The translations under genes were made by a program, and so were the position numbers. Of a stretch of DNA of 64,000 nt, positions 16,082 to 24,245 are shown piece by piece. Where the stretch lies: contig NZ_BNAR01000004.1 of the NCBI RefSeq assembly GCF_014653695.1, forward strand, positions 700,645-764,644, read 5' to 3'. Source of the DNA: Lentzea cavernae. Lineage in GTDB: Bacteria; Actinomycetota; Actinomycetes; Mycobacteriales; Pseudonocardiaceae. The stretch's first letter is position 1; every line of letters begins with the position of its first letter. The notes under the pieces are model-generated. The model was not told where the DNA came from and ran no database searches. It saw only the letters and a program-made list of their open reading frames with translations.

Positions 16082-17068
16082 GTGCACCTTCCCTCACCTC
16101 GTGGCCCGTTGTCCGACCAGGTCGTCGCCGCGCTGAGCGGCGACCCCGTCGGACGGCCGATCGCGTTCACCGACGCCGACCCCTACGGCGAGGACCTCAC
16201 CATCGCCTTGCACACGTTGTACGAGCTGCATTACGGCGGTTTCGACGGCGTGAACCCGGCCTGGGAGTGGGATCCGGAACTGCTGCGGCTCCGCGCGCAG
16301 GTGGAGCGGGTGTTCCTCGACGCCCTGCGGTCCGATGTGGACGGTGACGACGACCTCGACGCGAACCTGGACGCGTTGCTGGTCGAGCACGTCCCCGGCA
16401 GCGGCGTCTCCCACCACCTGCGCGACGACGGGACCTGGGAGCAGATGTGCGAGTACTTCGCGCACCGCTCGGTCTACCACCACAAGGAGGCGGACCCGCA
16501 CGCGTGGGTGATCCCCCGGCTGCGGGGCAGGGCGAAGGCCGCGCTCGTGGCGGTGGAGTTCGACGAGTTCGGCGGTGGAAAGGCCGATCGGATGCACTCC
16601 CGCCTGTACGCCGACCTCCTCGAGGGCGCCGGCATGTCATCGGAGTACCTGCACTACCTGGACGACGTTCCGGCACCGGCCATCGCGATCGTCAACATGA
16701 TGTCGCTGTTCGGCCTGCACCGGTCGTTGCGCGGTGCGCTGGTCGGCCACTTCGCGGCCGCGGAGATCACCACGGCGCCGAGCGCCCATCGCATGGCGCA
16801 GGCGTTGGCCCGCATGGACGCCGACCCGCGCTGCGCCGAGTTCTTCACCGAGCACATCGAGGCCGACGCGGTGCACGAGCAGATCATGCGCAACGACGTC
16901 ATCGGCTCGTTGCTGGAGCAGGAACCGTCGCTGCGGGCCGACGTGGTGTTCGGGATCCAGGCGACCGAGCACCTGGAGTCACGCCTCGCGGGCCACCTGC
17001 TGTCGTCCTGGTCAGCCGACGAGTCGTCGCTGCTGCGGCGCCTGCGGTGGCTGACGCCGCAGCACTAG
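16082..17068 (+). CDS. iron-containing redox enzyme family protein (haem-oxygenase-like fold)
   Basis: The 328-residue all-helical protein matches the haem-oxygenase-like diiron oxidase (HDO) type. Clusters of likely metal ligands are ALHTLYELHYGGFDG (Glu48, His50), EYFAHRSVYHHKEADPHAW (~124-142), VEFDEFGGGKADRMHS (~159-172) and EHIEADAVHEQIM (~265-277). The substrate is unknown; relatives perform N-oxygenation, desaturation or cleavage of amino-acid-like substrates. GTG at 16082 follows the ligase by 7 nt with GGAG in front, so the pair forms an operon. Its 3' end overlaps the convergent DUF6292 gene by 57 nt. The ligand set is assigned by pattern, not by structure. Confidence 0.82.
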   Translation: MHLPSPRGPLSDQVVAALSGDPVGRPIAFTDADPYGEDLTIALHTLYELHYGGFDGVNPAWEWDPELLRLRAQVERVFLDALRSDVDGDDDLDANLDALLVEHVPGSGVSHHLRDDGTWEQMCEYFAHRSVYHHKEADPHAWVIPRLRGRAKAALVAVEFDEFGGGKADRMHSRLYADLLEGAGMSSEYLHYLDDVPAPAIAIVNMMSLFGLHRSLRGALVGHFAAAEITTAPSAHRMAQALARMDADPRCAEFFTEHIEADAVHEQIMRNDVIGSLLEQEPSLRADVVFGIQATEHLESRLAGHLLSSWSADESSLLRRLRWLTPQH

Positions 17069-17389
17069 CCCGATCCACCGCGCAACCGCGGCAGGTGCCT
17101 GCCGCGGTCCGCCGGTGAGGCGGTCGATCACCACGAGGGAGCCGTCGGACGGGTCCTCCGCGGCGACCGACCAGCCGTCGTCCTGGTCCCACAGCAGTGC
17201 CACGTCGTGGTCGGGGAAGCCCGCCACCCGCCCGTCGACCGCCACGTAGGCGCTCCGGGACCCGTCCACGTGGTCGGTGAAGCCGTAACCGGACAGCCCG
17301 GCGGCGTCGAGGACGTCGTCGACGTACCGGCGCAGCTGACGAGCCGCGGTGTCGTCGAAGTCGAAGTGAAAACCGGTCTGCACACTCAT
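17012..17389 (-). CDS. DUF6292 family protein
   Basis: The 125-residue protein starts MSVQTGFHFDFDDTAARQLR and contains TDHVDGSRSAYVAVDGRVAGFPDHDVALLWDQDDGWSVAAE-type sequence in stretches. The small alpha/beta domain is typical of actinomycete DUF6292 proteins, which are common in Pseudonocardiales and have no known function. ATG at 17389 has GGTGG upstream. Its 3' end overlaps the haem-oxygenase-like gene on the other strand by 57 nt, which could allow antisense interference. A SigB-like element lies upstream. Confidence 0.75.
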   Translation of the reverse strand: MSVQTGFHFDFDDTAARQLRRYVDDVLDAAGLSGYGFTDHVDGSRSAYVAVDGRVAGFPDHDVALLWDQDDGWSVAAEDPSDGSLVVIDRLTGGPRQAPAAVARWIGLVLRRQPPQAPQQRRLVG

Positions 17390-17448
17390 TGGTCCACCGC
17401 CGTTGAACGCAGGAACTCGGTGCGCCGACTGTTTGACGTACGAGTTCT

Positions 17449-17474
17449 CTACCCCGGCCATGTCGCCGTCAAAC
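17449..17474 (-). promoter_or_regulatory. SigB-like promoter candidate for the DUF6292 gene
   Basis: On the minus strand, GTTT-N16-GGGTAG lies ~60 nt upstream of the start. It matches GNNT-N14-16-GGGTA(C/T) except for the last base. In the opposite direction GTTT-N15-GGGCAC (starting near 17488) precedes the alcohol dehydrogenase and is a weaker match. Confidence 0.35.
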
Positions 17475-17553
17475 GGAATGGCTCCCGTGTTTGCCCCTCG
17501 AACGCGAGGGCACCCGGCCGATGTCTCTTGATTCCTTTCGAAGTGGAGCCACG

Positions 17554-18744
17554 ATGAAGGCGGTCACCTGGCACGGCAAGCGCGACGTCCGCGTGGACAC
17601 CGTGCCCGACCCCAAGATCGAAGCGCCGACGGACGCGGTCATCCGCGTCACGTCCACCGGTGTGTGCGGTTCGGACCTGCACCTGTACGAGGTGCTCGGC
17701 CCGTTCATGACCGAGGGCGACGTTCTGGGCCACGAACCGATGGGCATCGTCGAGGAGGTCGGCGCCGAGGTCACCGACCTCAAACCGGGTGACCGGGTCG
17801 TGGTGCCGTTCAACATCTCCTGCGGCCACTGCTACATGTGCGACCGCGGCCTGCAGTCGCAGTGCGAGACCACCCAGGTCACCGAGCAGGGCAAGGGTGC
17901 GGCGCTGTTCGGCTACACCAGGCTGTACGGGCAGGTCCCGGGTGGTCAGGCGGAGTACCTGCGGGTGCCGCAGGCGCAGTACGGGCCGATCAAGGTCCCG
18001 GACGGCCCGCCGGACGACCGCTTCGTCTACCTGTCCGACGTGCTGCCCACCGCGTGGCAGGCCGTGGAGTACGCCGAGATCCCCGCGGGCGGCACCGTCG
18101 TGGTGTTCGGTCTCGGGCCGATCGGACAGATGTGCGCCCGAGTGGCGTTGCACAAGGGCGCCGGGCAGGTCATCGGCATCGACCTCGTCCAGGAGCGCCT
18201 CGCGCGCGCCGAGGCACGGGGCGTGACGGTGCTCGACACCCGCGACCACGACAACATCGGCGACGCCGTCCGGGCGCTCACCGCGGGCCGCGGCGCGGAC
18301 TCCGTGATCGACGCGGTCGGCATGGAGGCGCACGGCGCTCCCGCTGCGCGGTTCACGCAGAACCTGGTCGCCCTGCTGCCCCAGGCAGCCGGCGCGCTGA
18401 TCACCGAGAAGGCCGGCATCGACCGGCTGAGCGTGCTGTACGCCGCCATCGACGCCGTGCGGCGCGGCGGCACCATCTCTCTGTCCGGCGTGTACGGCGG
18501 CATGGTCGACCCGATCCCCATGATGGAGCTGTTCGACAAGCAGGTCCGGCTCCACATGGGACAGGCCAACGTCCGCCGCTGGATCGACGAGATCGTGCCG
18601 CTGCTCACCGGGTCCGAGGACCCGCTCGGCGTGGACGACTTCGCCACGCACCGGCTGCCGCTGGCGGAAGCCCCGCGCGCGTACGAGATGTTCCAGAAGA
18701 AGCAGAACGGCGCGCAGAAGATCCTGCTGCAGCCGTCGGTCTGA
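17554..18744 (+). CDS. zinc-dependent alcohol dehydrogenase (formaldehyde dehydrogenase-like MDR)
   Basis: The 396-residue medium-chain dehydrogenase begins MKAVTWHGKRDVRVDTVPDP. Catalytic zinc ligands are in TGVCGSDLHLYE and GHEPMG; structural zinc cysteines are in CGHCYMCDRGLQSQC. The NAD-binding motif is VVFGLGPIGQMCARVAL. Length and an insert before the C-terminus match the branch of glutathione-independent formaldehyde dehydrogenase-like enzymes, but the substrate cannot be fixed. GGAG sits 7 nt before ATG 17554; the frame from 17491 has no better start. It is convergent with the rsb operon across a hairpin. Proximity to stress genes suggests detoxification of aldehydes, which is an inference. 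Confidence 0.9.
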   Translation: MKAVTWHGKRDVRVDTVPDPKIEAPTDAVIRVTSTGVCGSDLHLYEVLGPFMTEGDVLGHEPMGIVEEVGAEVTDLKPGDRVVVPFNISCGHCYMCDRGLQSQCETTQVTEQGKGAALFGYTRLYGQVPGGQAEYLRVPQAQYGPIKVPDGPPDDRFVYLSDVLPTAWQAVEYAEIPAGGTVVVFGLGPIGQMCARVALHKGAGQVIGIDLVQERLARAEARGVTVLDTRDHDNIGDAVRALTAGRGADSVIDAVGMEAHGAPAARFTQNLVALLPQAAGALITEKAGIDRLSVLYAAIDAVRRGGTISLSGVYGGMVDPIPMMELFDKQVRLHMGQANVRRWIDEIVPLLTGSEDPLGVDDFATHRLPLAEAPRAYEMFQKKQNGAQKILLQPSV

Positions 18745-18745
18745 C

Positions 18746-18767
18746 GTGAGCGCGGTGGCCGGCTCAC
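18746..18767. terminator. short bidirectional hairpin candidate
   Basis: GTGAGC and GCTCAC form a 6-bp stem with a 10-nt loop between the convergent dehydrogenase and the ATPase gene. The hairpin includes the stop codon of the latter. Confidence 0.45.
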
Positions 18768-19150
18768 CCGGTGCAGTCGACCACCGCGAACACCGTCTTG
18801 CCCGTCTCGCCGCGCGGACGCGTCCCCCAGTTGCGGGAGATGTTGTCCACCACCACGATCCCCCTGCCGCGGTTCTCCCCCAGCCGGGACCGGCCGTACA
18901 CCGGTTCGGTCATCGACTCGTCGTCGACCTCGACGATCACCGCGCACGGGTCCTGGCCGTGCAGGATCCGCAGGTGCCCGGTGCTGCCGGAGGTGTGGTC
19001 GAGGACGTTGGTGACGAGCTCGGTCACCACGAGCTGCACGTCGTAGAGGTGGTCCTCGCCGAGCTCGCCCAGCGCCTTGGTGAGGTCGCGCCGCAGCGAC
19101 GACATCGACATGCCCGGCAGCACCGGCACGTCGAGCACGAGGGCCGTCAC
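18764..19150 (-). CDS. RsbW-like ATP-binding protein (HATPase_c anti-sigma type)
   Basis: The 128-residue single-domain GHKL ATPase is the size of serine-kinase anti-sigma factors. The N-box is DVQLVVTELVTNVLDHT and the G1/G2 regions are VEVDDESM and RGRGIVVVDNISRNWG. Such proteins bind and inhibit a sigma factor or phosphorylate a STAS antagonist. GTG at 19150 overlaps the SpoIIE-type gene by 4 nt. It is the last gene of the seven-gene rsb operon, so it may be the output that partners with a sigma factor encoded elsewhere. The DGGxG box is replaced by SRLGENRGRG, as in many actinomycete members. Confidence 0.85.
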   Translation of the reverse strand: MTALVLDVPVLPGMSMSSLRRDLTKALGELGEDHLYDVQLVVTELVTNVLDHTSGSTGHLRILHGQDPCAVIVEVDDESMTEPVYGRSRLGENRGRGIVVVDNISRNWGTRPRGETGKTVFAVVDCTG

Positions 19151-20715
19151 GCCGGCCGCCGCAGCACGAGCAGGGCGATGTCGTCCTGCTTGCCCTGGCC
19201 CAGCTCGGCCAGGAGCCGATCGGCGAGCACGTCCATGTCCTCCGTGTTCGACACGGCTGCGCGCAGCTTCTCCATGCCCTCGTCCAGGTCGACGCCCCGC
19301 CGTTCGACCAGACCGTCCGTCGTCAGCAGCACGGTCGTGGCGGGTGGTAACGGGATCTCGGTGGCCTCCGGCCGCGCCAGACCGATGCCCAGCAACGGGC
19401 CGTGCACCGGGACGTAGTGCGCGCCCTCGGCGTTCGCGACCAGAGGCGGCACGTGGCCCGCGTTCGCGACGGCCATCGTGCCGGCCTCCAGGTCGACCTG
19501 CAGCAGGCACATGGTGGTGAGGCCGCCCGTCGGGTGGAAGCGTTCGAGCAGGGCGTCGACCCTGCGCAGGACCTCGGCGGGCCGGTGCCCCTCGACGGCG
19601 TAGGCGCGCAGGGTGTGCCGCACCTCGGCCATCACCGTCGCGGCCTCGATCGAGTGGCCGCAGACGTCGCCGATGGCGATCAGCACGTGACCGTCGAGCT
19701 CGATCACGTCGTAGAAGTCGCCACCGATCTCGGCGTTGCTCGACGCGGGCACGTACCGGGCCGTCATCGGCAGTTCCGGCCGGCTCGGCAACGTGCGGGG
19801 CAGCAGGCTGCGCTGCAACGTGAGCGCGAGCGAGTGCTCCTCGGCGAAGGTGTGCAGGCCCTCCGCGGCCAGCGCCGTGGCCTGGGCGAGCTGGCGCAGC
19901 AGGTTGCTGTCGTCGTCGTTGCGCACGGCCCAGGGCGCGACGGCGATGCCGATGGGCGGCCTGCGCGGTTTCGTGCGCGCGAGCACGGACACCGCCGGTG
20001 CCGTCGGGTGCCACGGCACCGTGTCGGGCTCCACCACCACGACGCCGACACCGGGGTTGAGGGCCGACATCCACTGCTCGACCTCGGCGTCGTCCGGACG
20101 CGTCGAGCCCTCCGGCCACCGGACGCCGACCGTCGCGAGGCAGACGGAGCCGGACGGAGCGGTGAGAACGGCGGTGGCCTCCGTGTCGAGCACGTCCGCG
20201 GCCCCGATCGCCGCGGCCTCGACCAGCGCGTCGAACGTCGTTGCCGCGTTGATGGCGAACGTGGCCGTGGCGAGGCGGGTCAGCCGGGCGGCGAGGTGCT
20301 CGGCCAGCGCGCGGGCGCGGTGGTAGCGCAGCGCCGCCTCGACGTTGGCCAGCAGCTCGCCGGGGTCGACGGGTTCGGTGAGGTAGGCGTCCGCGCCGCG
20401 GGTCAGGCCGGTGACCTTGTCCTCGGGTTCGATGTAGGTGGCCGAGAGCATCACGACGGGGATGGAGCTGGTGCGGGGATCGGCCTTGATCCGCTCGGTG
20501 ACGTCGTACCCGCTCATGTCGGGCAGGTGCACGTCGAGCAGCACCAGGTCGAACGAGTCGGTCTCCAGCGCGATGAGCGCCTCGGCCGCCGTCGTCGCCT
20601 CGATCACCGTGTGACCGCTGCGGCGCAGCCAGCTGCAGGCGATGAACCGGCTGGCCTCCAGGTCGTCCACCACGAGGACCCTCGCTGGTCCACCACCCAT
20701 GGCCGTCGGGTTCAT
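19147..20715 (-). CDS. response regulator with GAF-like linker and SpoIIE/PP2C phosphatase output
   Basis: The 522-residue protein has an N-terminal receiver (residues ~10-130: VLVVDDLEASRF, LVLLDVHLPDMSG with phosphoacceptor Asp61). A GAF-like middle (~150-290) follows, then a C-terminal SpoIIE/PP2C serine phosphatase (MTARYVPASSNAEIGGDFYD, IGDVCGHSIEAA, VLLTTDGLVERR). The receiver's usual Lys in the K-P motif is Glu (YLTEPVD), which may alter switching. It is expected to dephosphorylate a STAS anti-anti-sigma protein when activated. ATG at 20715 overlaps the kinase stop by 4 nt. The open frame extends to 20856 but would run into the kinase gene. Confidence 0.9.
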   Translation of the reverse strand: MNPTAMGGGPARVLVVDDLEASRFIACSWLRRSGHTVIEATTAAEALIALETDSFDLVLLDVHLPDMSGYDVTERIKADPRTSSIPVVMLSATYIEPEDKVTGLTRGADAYLTEPVDPGELLANVEAALRYHRARALAEHLAARLTRLATATFAINAATTFDALVEAAAIGAADVLDTEATAVLTAPSGSVCLATVGVRWPEGSTRPDDAEVEQWMSALNPGVGVVVVEPDTVPWHPTAPAVSVLARTKPRRPPIGIAVAPWAVRNDDDSNLLRQLAQATALAAEGLHTFAEEHSLALTLQRSLLPRTLPSRPELPMTARYVPASSNAEIGGDFYDVIELDGHVLIAIGDVCGHSIEAATVMAEVRHTLRAYAVEGHRPAEVLRRVDALLERFHPTGGLTTMCLLQVDLEAGTMAVANAGHVPPLVANAEGAHYVPVHGPLLGIGLARPEATEIPLPPATTVLLTTDGLVERRGVDLDEGMEKLRAAVSNTEDMDVLADRLLAELGQGKQDDIALLVLRRPA

Positions 20716-22442
20716 CGGGTGTCCGTTCTGCGCGCTGTGAGCTGTGCGTCCCTGATAGCACGGCTCACCGTTTCCGGGGAGATCCGAGCCTCGTGCAGCA
20801 TCGCCGCGCCGAGACCGTGCACGCTGCGTGCGAGACCGCCGGGGTCGTCGCCGCACACGATGACCACTGGTACCCCGGCCAGGTCCGGATCAAGCCTCAG
20901 CACGGACAGCACCGCGCTCCCGCTCATCAGCGGCGCGCTCGCGCTCAGCAGCACCAGGTCGGGGCGCCGTTCCTTCGCGAGGTTCAGGGCGCTGCGGCCG
21001 TCCTCGGCCTCGACGACCTCGGTGGCGATGCCGGCCAGCGCCTCGCGCAGCTGCTCGCGGCACTTCTCGTCGCCGTCCGCGATCAGCGCGCACTCGACGG
21101 CCGCAGGCTGGACGAACTCGTCGGCGGCGGAGGGCAGGGTCAGCACGACCTCCGTGCCCTCGCCGGGGGTGCTGCTCAGCGACAGGGTGCCGCCGAGGAT
21201 CTCGGCGAGTTTGCGCGCGTAGGACAGGCCGAGGCCGGTGCCGCTCGCACCGATCTGCAGCGCGTTCGGCACCTGGTAGAACTCCTCGAAGACCCTGCTC
21301 TGCTCTTCGGGCGGGATGCCGATGCCGGTGTCGGTGACGACGAACCGGATCTCGTCGGGGCCGGGGCCCTCGGCGGCGGTGAAGCGGATCTCGCCGCGCC
21401 GGGTGAACTTCACGGCGTTGGACAGCACGTTGCGCAGGATCCGCACGAGCATCGTCTCGTCGGTGACCAGCGGCCGCAGCGCGGGCAGCGCGTCCACCAC
21501 CAGCTGCACGTCGCCGGAGCGCAGCATCGGCCGCACCGCCGAGCGCAGCTGCGTGACGACGTAGTCGAGCGCGACGGGCGCCATCCGCGGCTGCAGGCTG
21601 CCCGACTCGGCCTTGGCGGTGTCGAGGAGCTCGTTGACCAGCGCGAGCAACGTCGCCGCGGACTCGTTGATCAGGTCGACGTGGTGGCGCTGGTCGTCGG
21701 TCATGGGGTCGCCGCCCGGCCCGCCGAGCAGCCGGGTCAGGCCGACCACCGAGTTGATCGGGGCGCGCAGCTCGTGGCTGATGTTGGACCAGAACCGGAT
21801 GCGCGCGGAGGCCGCGTCGCGCAGCTCGGCGGACTTGGCGTCGAGCTCGGCGTAGAGGGCGACCACGCCCTGGTTCGTCTGCTCCAGCTCCTCGGACAGC
21901 TCCTGGTAGAGCGCGACGACGCCGCGGTTGGTCTCCTCCAGCTCGTCGTTGAGCCTTTCCAGCTCCTTGCTCTTCCCCTCGAGGTTCTCGAGGGTTTCGA
22001 GGAGCTCCTGGTTCTGGGCGCGCAGTTCGTCCAGCGCGGAGGTGCCGGTGGAGGTCTCGCGCAGTTCGCCGAGCAACCCCTCGTCGAGCACGATCCCGTG
22101 CGGCACGTTCTTCACCAACGTCACGCCTGTGCTGGTCATGACCAGGGCGTTCATCAGCCGGCGGGCGGTGTCCCAGCCCGGTCCCGAGCCGGACACGACG
22201 GCCTGCCAGGTCAGTTCGACGAGCAGTGCCGGCGCCGATCCGCGGCGCGTGCGGAAGACGGCCGTGGCCCTCACGTCCTGCCGCACCAGTTCGCGACCGA
22301 TGTCGCTCAGCGCCGTCGCCACCCTGACCTGGTCCTGCCCGTCGAGCCCGATCGCCGCCGCGACCTGGCGACCGCGCTGACGGAGCAGGAACACGTCCCG
22401 CTCGTCGCTGATCACCAGCCGCAGCAGCTCGGAGGGGGTCAT
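20712..22442 (-). CDS. hybrid sensor histidine kinase with degenerate receiver domain
   Basis: The 576-residue protein opens with an RsbT-like ATPase-type region (1-120), then a coiled coil rich in Glu/Leu (130-210) containing two copies of xTNxGVVALYxEL. HisKA follows with SHELRAP (His223), then HATPase_c (LRNVLSNAVKFTRRG, TDTGIGIP, GTGLGLSYARKLAEILGG). A C-terminal receiver-like domain is degenerate: the phosphoacceptor Asp is replaced by Ser in LVLLSASAPLMSG and the KP motif is absent. It has no membrane helices, so it senses a cytosolic signal or partner. ATG at 22442 overlaps the upstream stop by 4 nt. It likely phosphorylates the receiver-phosphatase encoded next. Confidence 0.9.
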   Translation of the reverse strand: MTPSELLRLVISDERDVFLLRQRGRQVAAAIGLDGQDQVRVATALSDIGRELVRQDVRATAVFRTRRGSAPALLVELTWQAVVSGSGPGWDTARRLMNALVMTSTGVTLVKNVPHGIVLDEGLLGELRETSTGTSALDELRAQNQELLETLENLEGKSKELERLNDELEETNRGVVALYQELSEELEQTNQGVVALYAELDAKSAELRDAASARIRFWSNISHELRAPINSVVGLTRLLGGPGGDPMTDDQRHHVDLINESAATLLALVNELLDTAKAESGSLQPRMAPVALDYVVTQLRSAVRPMLRSGDVQLVVDALPALRPLVTDETMLVRILRNVLSNAVKFTRRGEIRFTAAEGPGPDEIRFVVTDTGIGIPPEEQSRVFEEFYQVPNALQIGASGTGLGLSYARKLAEILGGTLSLSSTPGEGTEVVLTLPSAADEFVQPAAVECALIADGDEKCREQLREALAGIATEVVEAEDGRSALNLAKERRPDLVLLSASAPLMSGSAVLSVLRLDPDLAGVPVVIVCGDDPGGLARSVHGLGAAMLHEARISPETVSRAIRDAQLTARRTDTR

Positions 22443-23467
22443 GCCGGTCTGGCCACGAGCACGCAGGCGTCGTCGTTGCGCACGCCCGCTTCCCTGAGCA
22501 GCGTCGCCGCGATGAGGACCGGCTCGTCGACGGCCAGGTCGCTGCCGTGGTCGACGCCCCAGCGTTCGGTCAGGCCGTCGGAGTGCATGACCACGACCGC
22601 CCGTTCCGGCAGCGCGTAGTCGAACGTGCGGATGGTGCGCGCCTGGTGGCCCGCCACACCCGGCACCGAGATCATGCCGTGCTTGCGGCCGTCGGCGAGG
22701 ACGGCCGCGGCGATGTTGCCGAGGCCGGAGTACCGGATCTTCCTCGTGACGAGGTCGATGGCGGCGACCGCCACCGCGCCACCGCGGGTGCCGCGCAACG
22801 CCTTGTGCAGCCGCTCGACCTGCTGGTCCGGTGGTAAGAACGGCTGCTCGCGGAACAGGCGCACGGCAGCGTCGGACGCGGAGGCCGCCAGCGGTCCGTG
22901 CCCGGAGCCGTCGCACATCATCAGCGCCACGCGGTCCGCGGTGCGGCAGAACGCGTAGGCGTCGCCGCACACGTCCTCGCCGCTGATCGGCCTGGTCACC
23001 CCTGCCGCGCTTTCCTCACCCCACTCGGGTGCCCAGTCGATCCGAGGTGCGAACCGCGCCACCAGGGAGGTTCCGAGGCCGGGGCGGGAGGTCATCGAGC
23101 AGCTGGTGGACAGGCGTGCGATCGCGCCGAGCCCGACGCCCAGGGTGCCGGTGGTGGACTGCCCGTCCTGCCAGGCCAGGGCCATGTCGGCGATGCCGGG
23201 ACCGCGGTCGATCGCCACGACCTCGACGGCCGCGTCGTGTTCGCCGCGCACGGAGCGGATCAGCACCACGCCCTGTTTGGCGTGCTTGTGCAGGTTCGTG
23301 CCGATCTCGGTGACGGCGAGGCCGATCTCCGCCGTGCGCGCCGCCTCGAACCCCAGCTTCTCGGCGAGTGCAGTGGCCGTGCGCCGGATCCTGCCCACCT
23401 GGGCGGTCTCCTCGACGGGCAGCCAGGACTCGTCGCGCACGAGCGGCAGGCAGTTCGCGGTGGTCAC
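22439..23467 (-). CDS. HATPase - SpoIIE/PP2C fusion protein (RsbX-like phosphatase)
   Basis: This ~342-residue fusion has an N-terminal RsbT/RsbW-type ATPase (EIGLAVTEIGTNLHKHA, DRGPGIADM, GTLGVGLGAIARLS) followed by a PP2C/SpoIIE domain (GEDVCGDAYAF, MMCDGSGHGPLAA, VVMHSDGLTERWG). RsbX-type phosphatases reset stressosome RsbR and RsbS, and the position just after rsbT fits that role. Start choice: GTG 23467 gives the 4-nt overlap seen across this operon; GTG 23476, three codons longer, is possible. Combining kinase-like and phosphatase modules in one chain could let it both drive and reverse STAS phosphorylation, which is inferred. Confidence 0.88.
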   Translation of the reverse strand: MTTANCLPLVRDESWLPVEETAQVGRIRRTATALAEKLGFEAARTAEIGLAVTEIGTNLHKHAKQGVVLIRSVRGEHDAAVEVVAIDRGPGIADMALAWQDGQSTTGTLGVGLGAIARLSTSCSMTSRPGLGTSLVARFAPRIDWAPEWGEESAAGVTRPISGEDVCGDAYAFCRTADRVALMMCDGSGHGPLAASASDAAVRLFREQPFLPPDQQVERLHKALRGTRGGAVAVAAIDLVTRKIRYSGLGNIAAAVLADGRKHGMISVPGVAGHQARTIRTFDYALPERAVVVMHSDGLTERWGVDHGSDLAVDEPVLIAATLLREAGVRNDDACVLVARPA

Positions 23468-23877
23468 CTCTTCCACTTGGTCACCGTCACGACCGTGCCG
23501 CGGCCGACCTCGGTGTCGAGGTCGAACTGGTCCACCAGGCGGCGGGCGCCGCTCAGGCCGAGACCGAGACCGCTGCCGCTGCTCCAGCCGTCGGCCAGCG
23601 CCAGGGTGAGGTCCGGGATGCCGGGACCCTCGTCGTGGAACGAGGCGCGCACTCCGGCGCGGCGGCCGTCGCTGACCTCCTCGACGCGGGCGAACCCTCC
23701 CCCGCCGTAGATCAGGGTGTTGCGGGCGAGCTCGCTGGCCGCGGTGACCAGCTTCGTCTGGTCGACCAGGGAGAGCTTGGTCTGCTGCGCGTACGTGCGC
23801 ACGAGCTGGCGCACGCGGACGACGTCGTCATCGGCGTCGATGGGGATCTGTTCCGGCCCATCGGACCGGGGCGGCAT
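23464..23877 (-). CDS. rsbT: RsbT-like switch protein kinase
   Basis: The 137-residue GHKL serine kinase shows TKLVTAASELARNTLIYG (N-box), FHDEGPGIPDL (G1) and SSGSGLGLGLSGARRLVDQ (G2), the hallmark set of RsbT. In stressosomes RsbT phosphorylates RsbR and RsbS and, once released, activates a downstream phosphatase. ATG at 23877 overlaps the rsbS stop by 1 nt. Order rsbR-rsbS-rsbT matches Bacillus and other stressosome operons. Confidence 0.92.
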   Translation of the reverse strand: MPPRSDGPEQIPIDADDDVVRVRQLVRTYAQQTKLSLVDQTKLVTAASELARNTLIYGGGGFARVEEVSDGRRAGVRASFHDEGPGIPDLTLALADGWSSGSGLGLGLSGARRLVDQFDLDTEVGRGTVVTVTKWKR

Positions 23878-24245
23878 CAGGCGTCCCGTCCGCGACCGAG
23901 CTGACCGAGGATCTTCATTCCGCGTTCGAGGTCGAGGGCCGTGCGCACCCCACCCAGCGTGAGACCCAGTTCCACCAGCGTGATCGCCACGGCCGGACGC
24001 ATTCCCACGACCACGGTGTCGGCGTCGAACAGCCGGGAGATCGACGCGATCGTGGCGAACATCCGCCCGATGAACGAGTCGACGATCTCCACCGCGGAGA
24101 TGTCGATGACGACACCGTGCGCGCCGGTCGAGCTGATCTTCTCGGCCAGGTCCTCCTGCAGCGCCAGAACGCTCTGGTCCTGCAGGTCGATCTGGATGGA
24201 GACGAGCAGCACGCCGCCGATCTTCAGGATCGGGACGCGTTCCAT
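23877..24245 (-). CDS. rsbS: RsbS-like STAS domain protein
   Basis: The 122-residue single STAS domain starts MERVPILKIGGVLLVSIQID. The phosphorylatable serine lies in EIVDSFIGRMF (Ser57), the position equivalent to Ser59 of Bacillus RsbS. It would build the stressosome core with RsbR and hold RsbT. ATG at 24245 overlaps the rsbR stop by 1 nt (TGATG). Confidence 0.92.
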   Translation of the reverse strand: MERVPILKIGGVLLVSIQIDLQDQSVLALQEDLAEKISSTGAHGVVIDISAVEIVDSFIGRMFATIASISRLFDADTVVVGMRPAVAITLVELGLTLGGVRTALDLERGMKILGQLGRGRDA

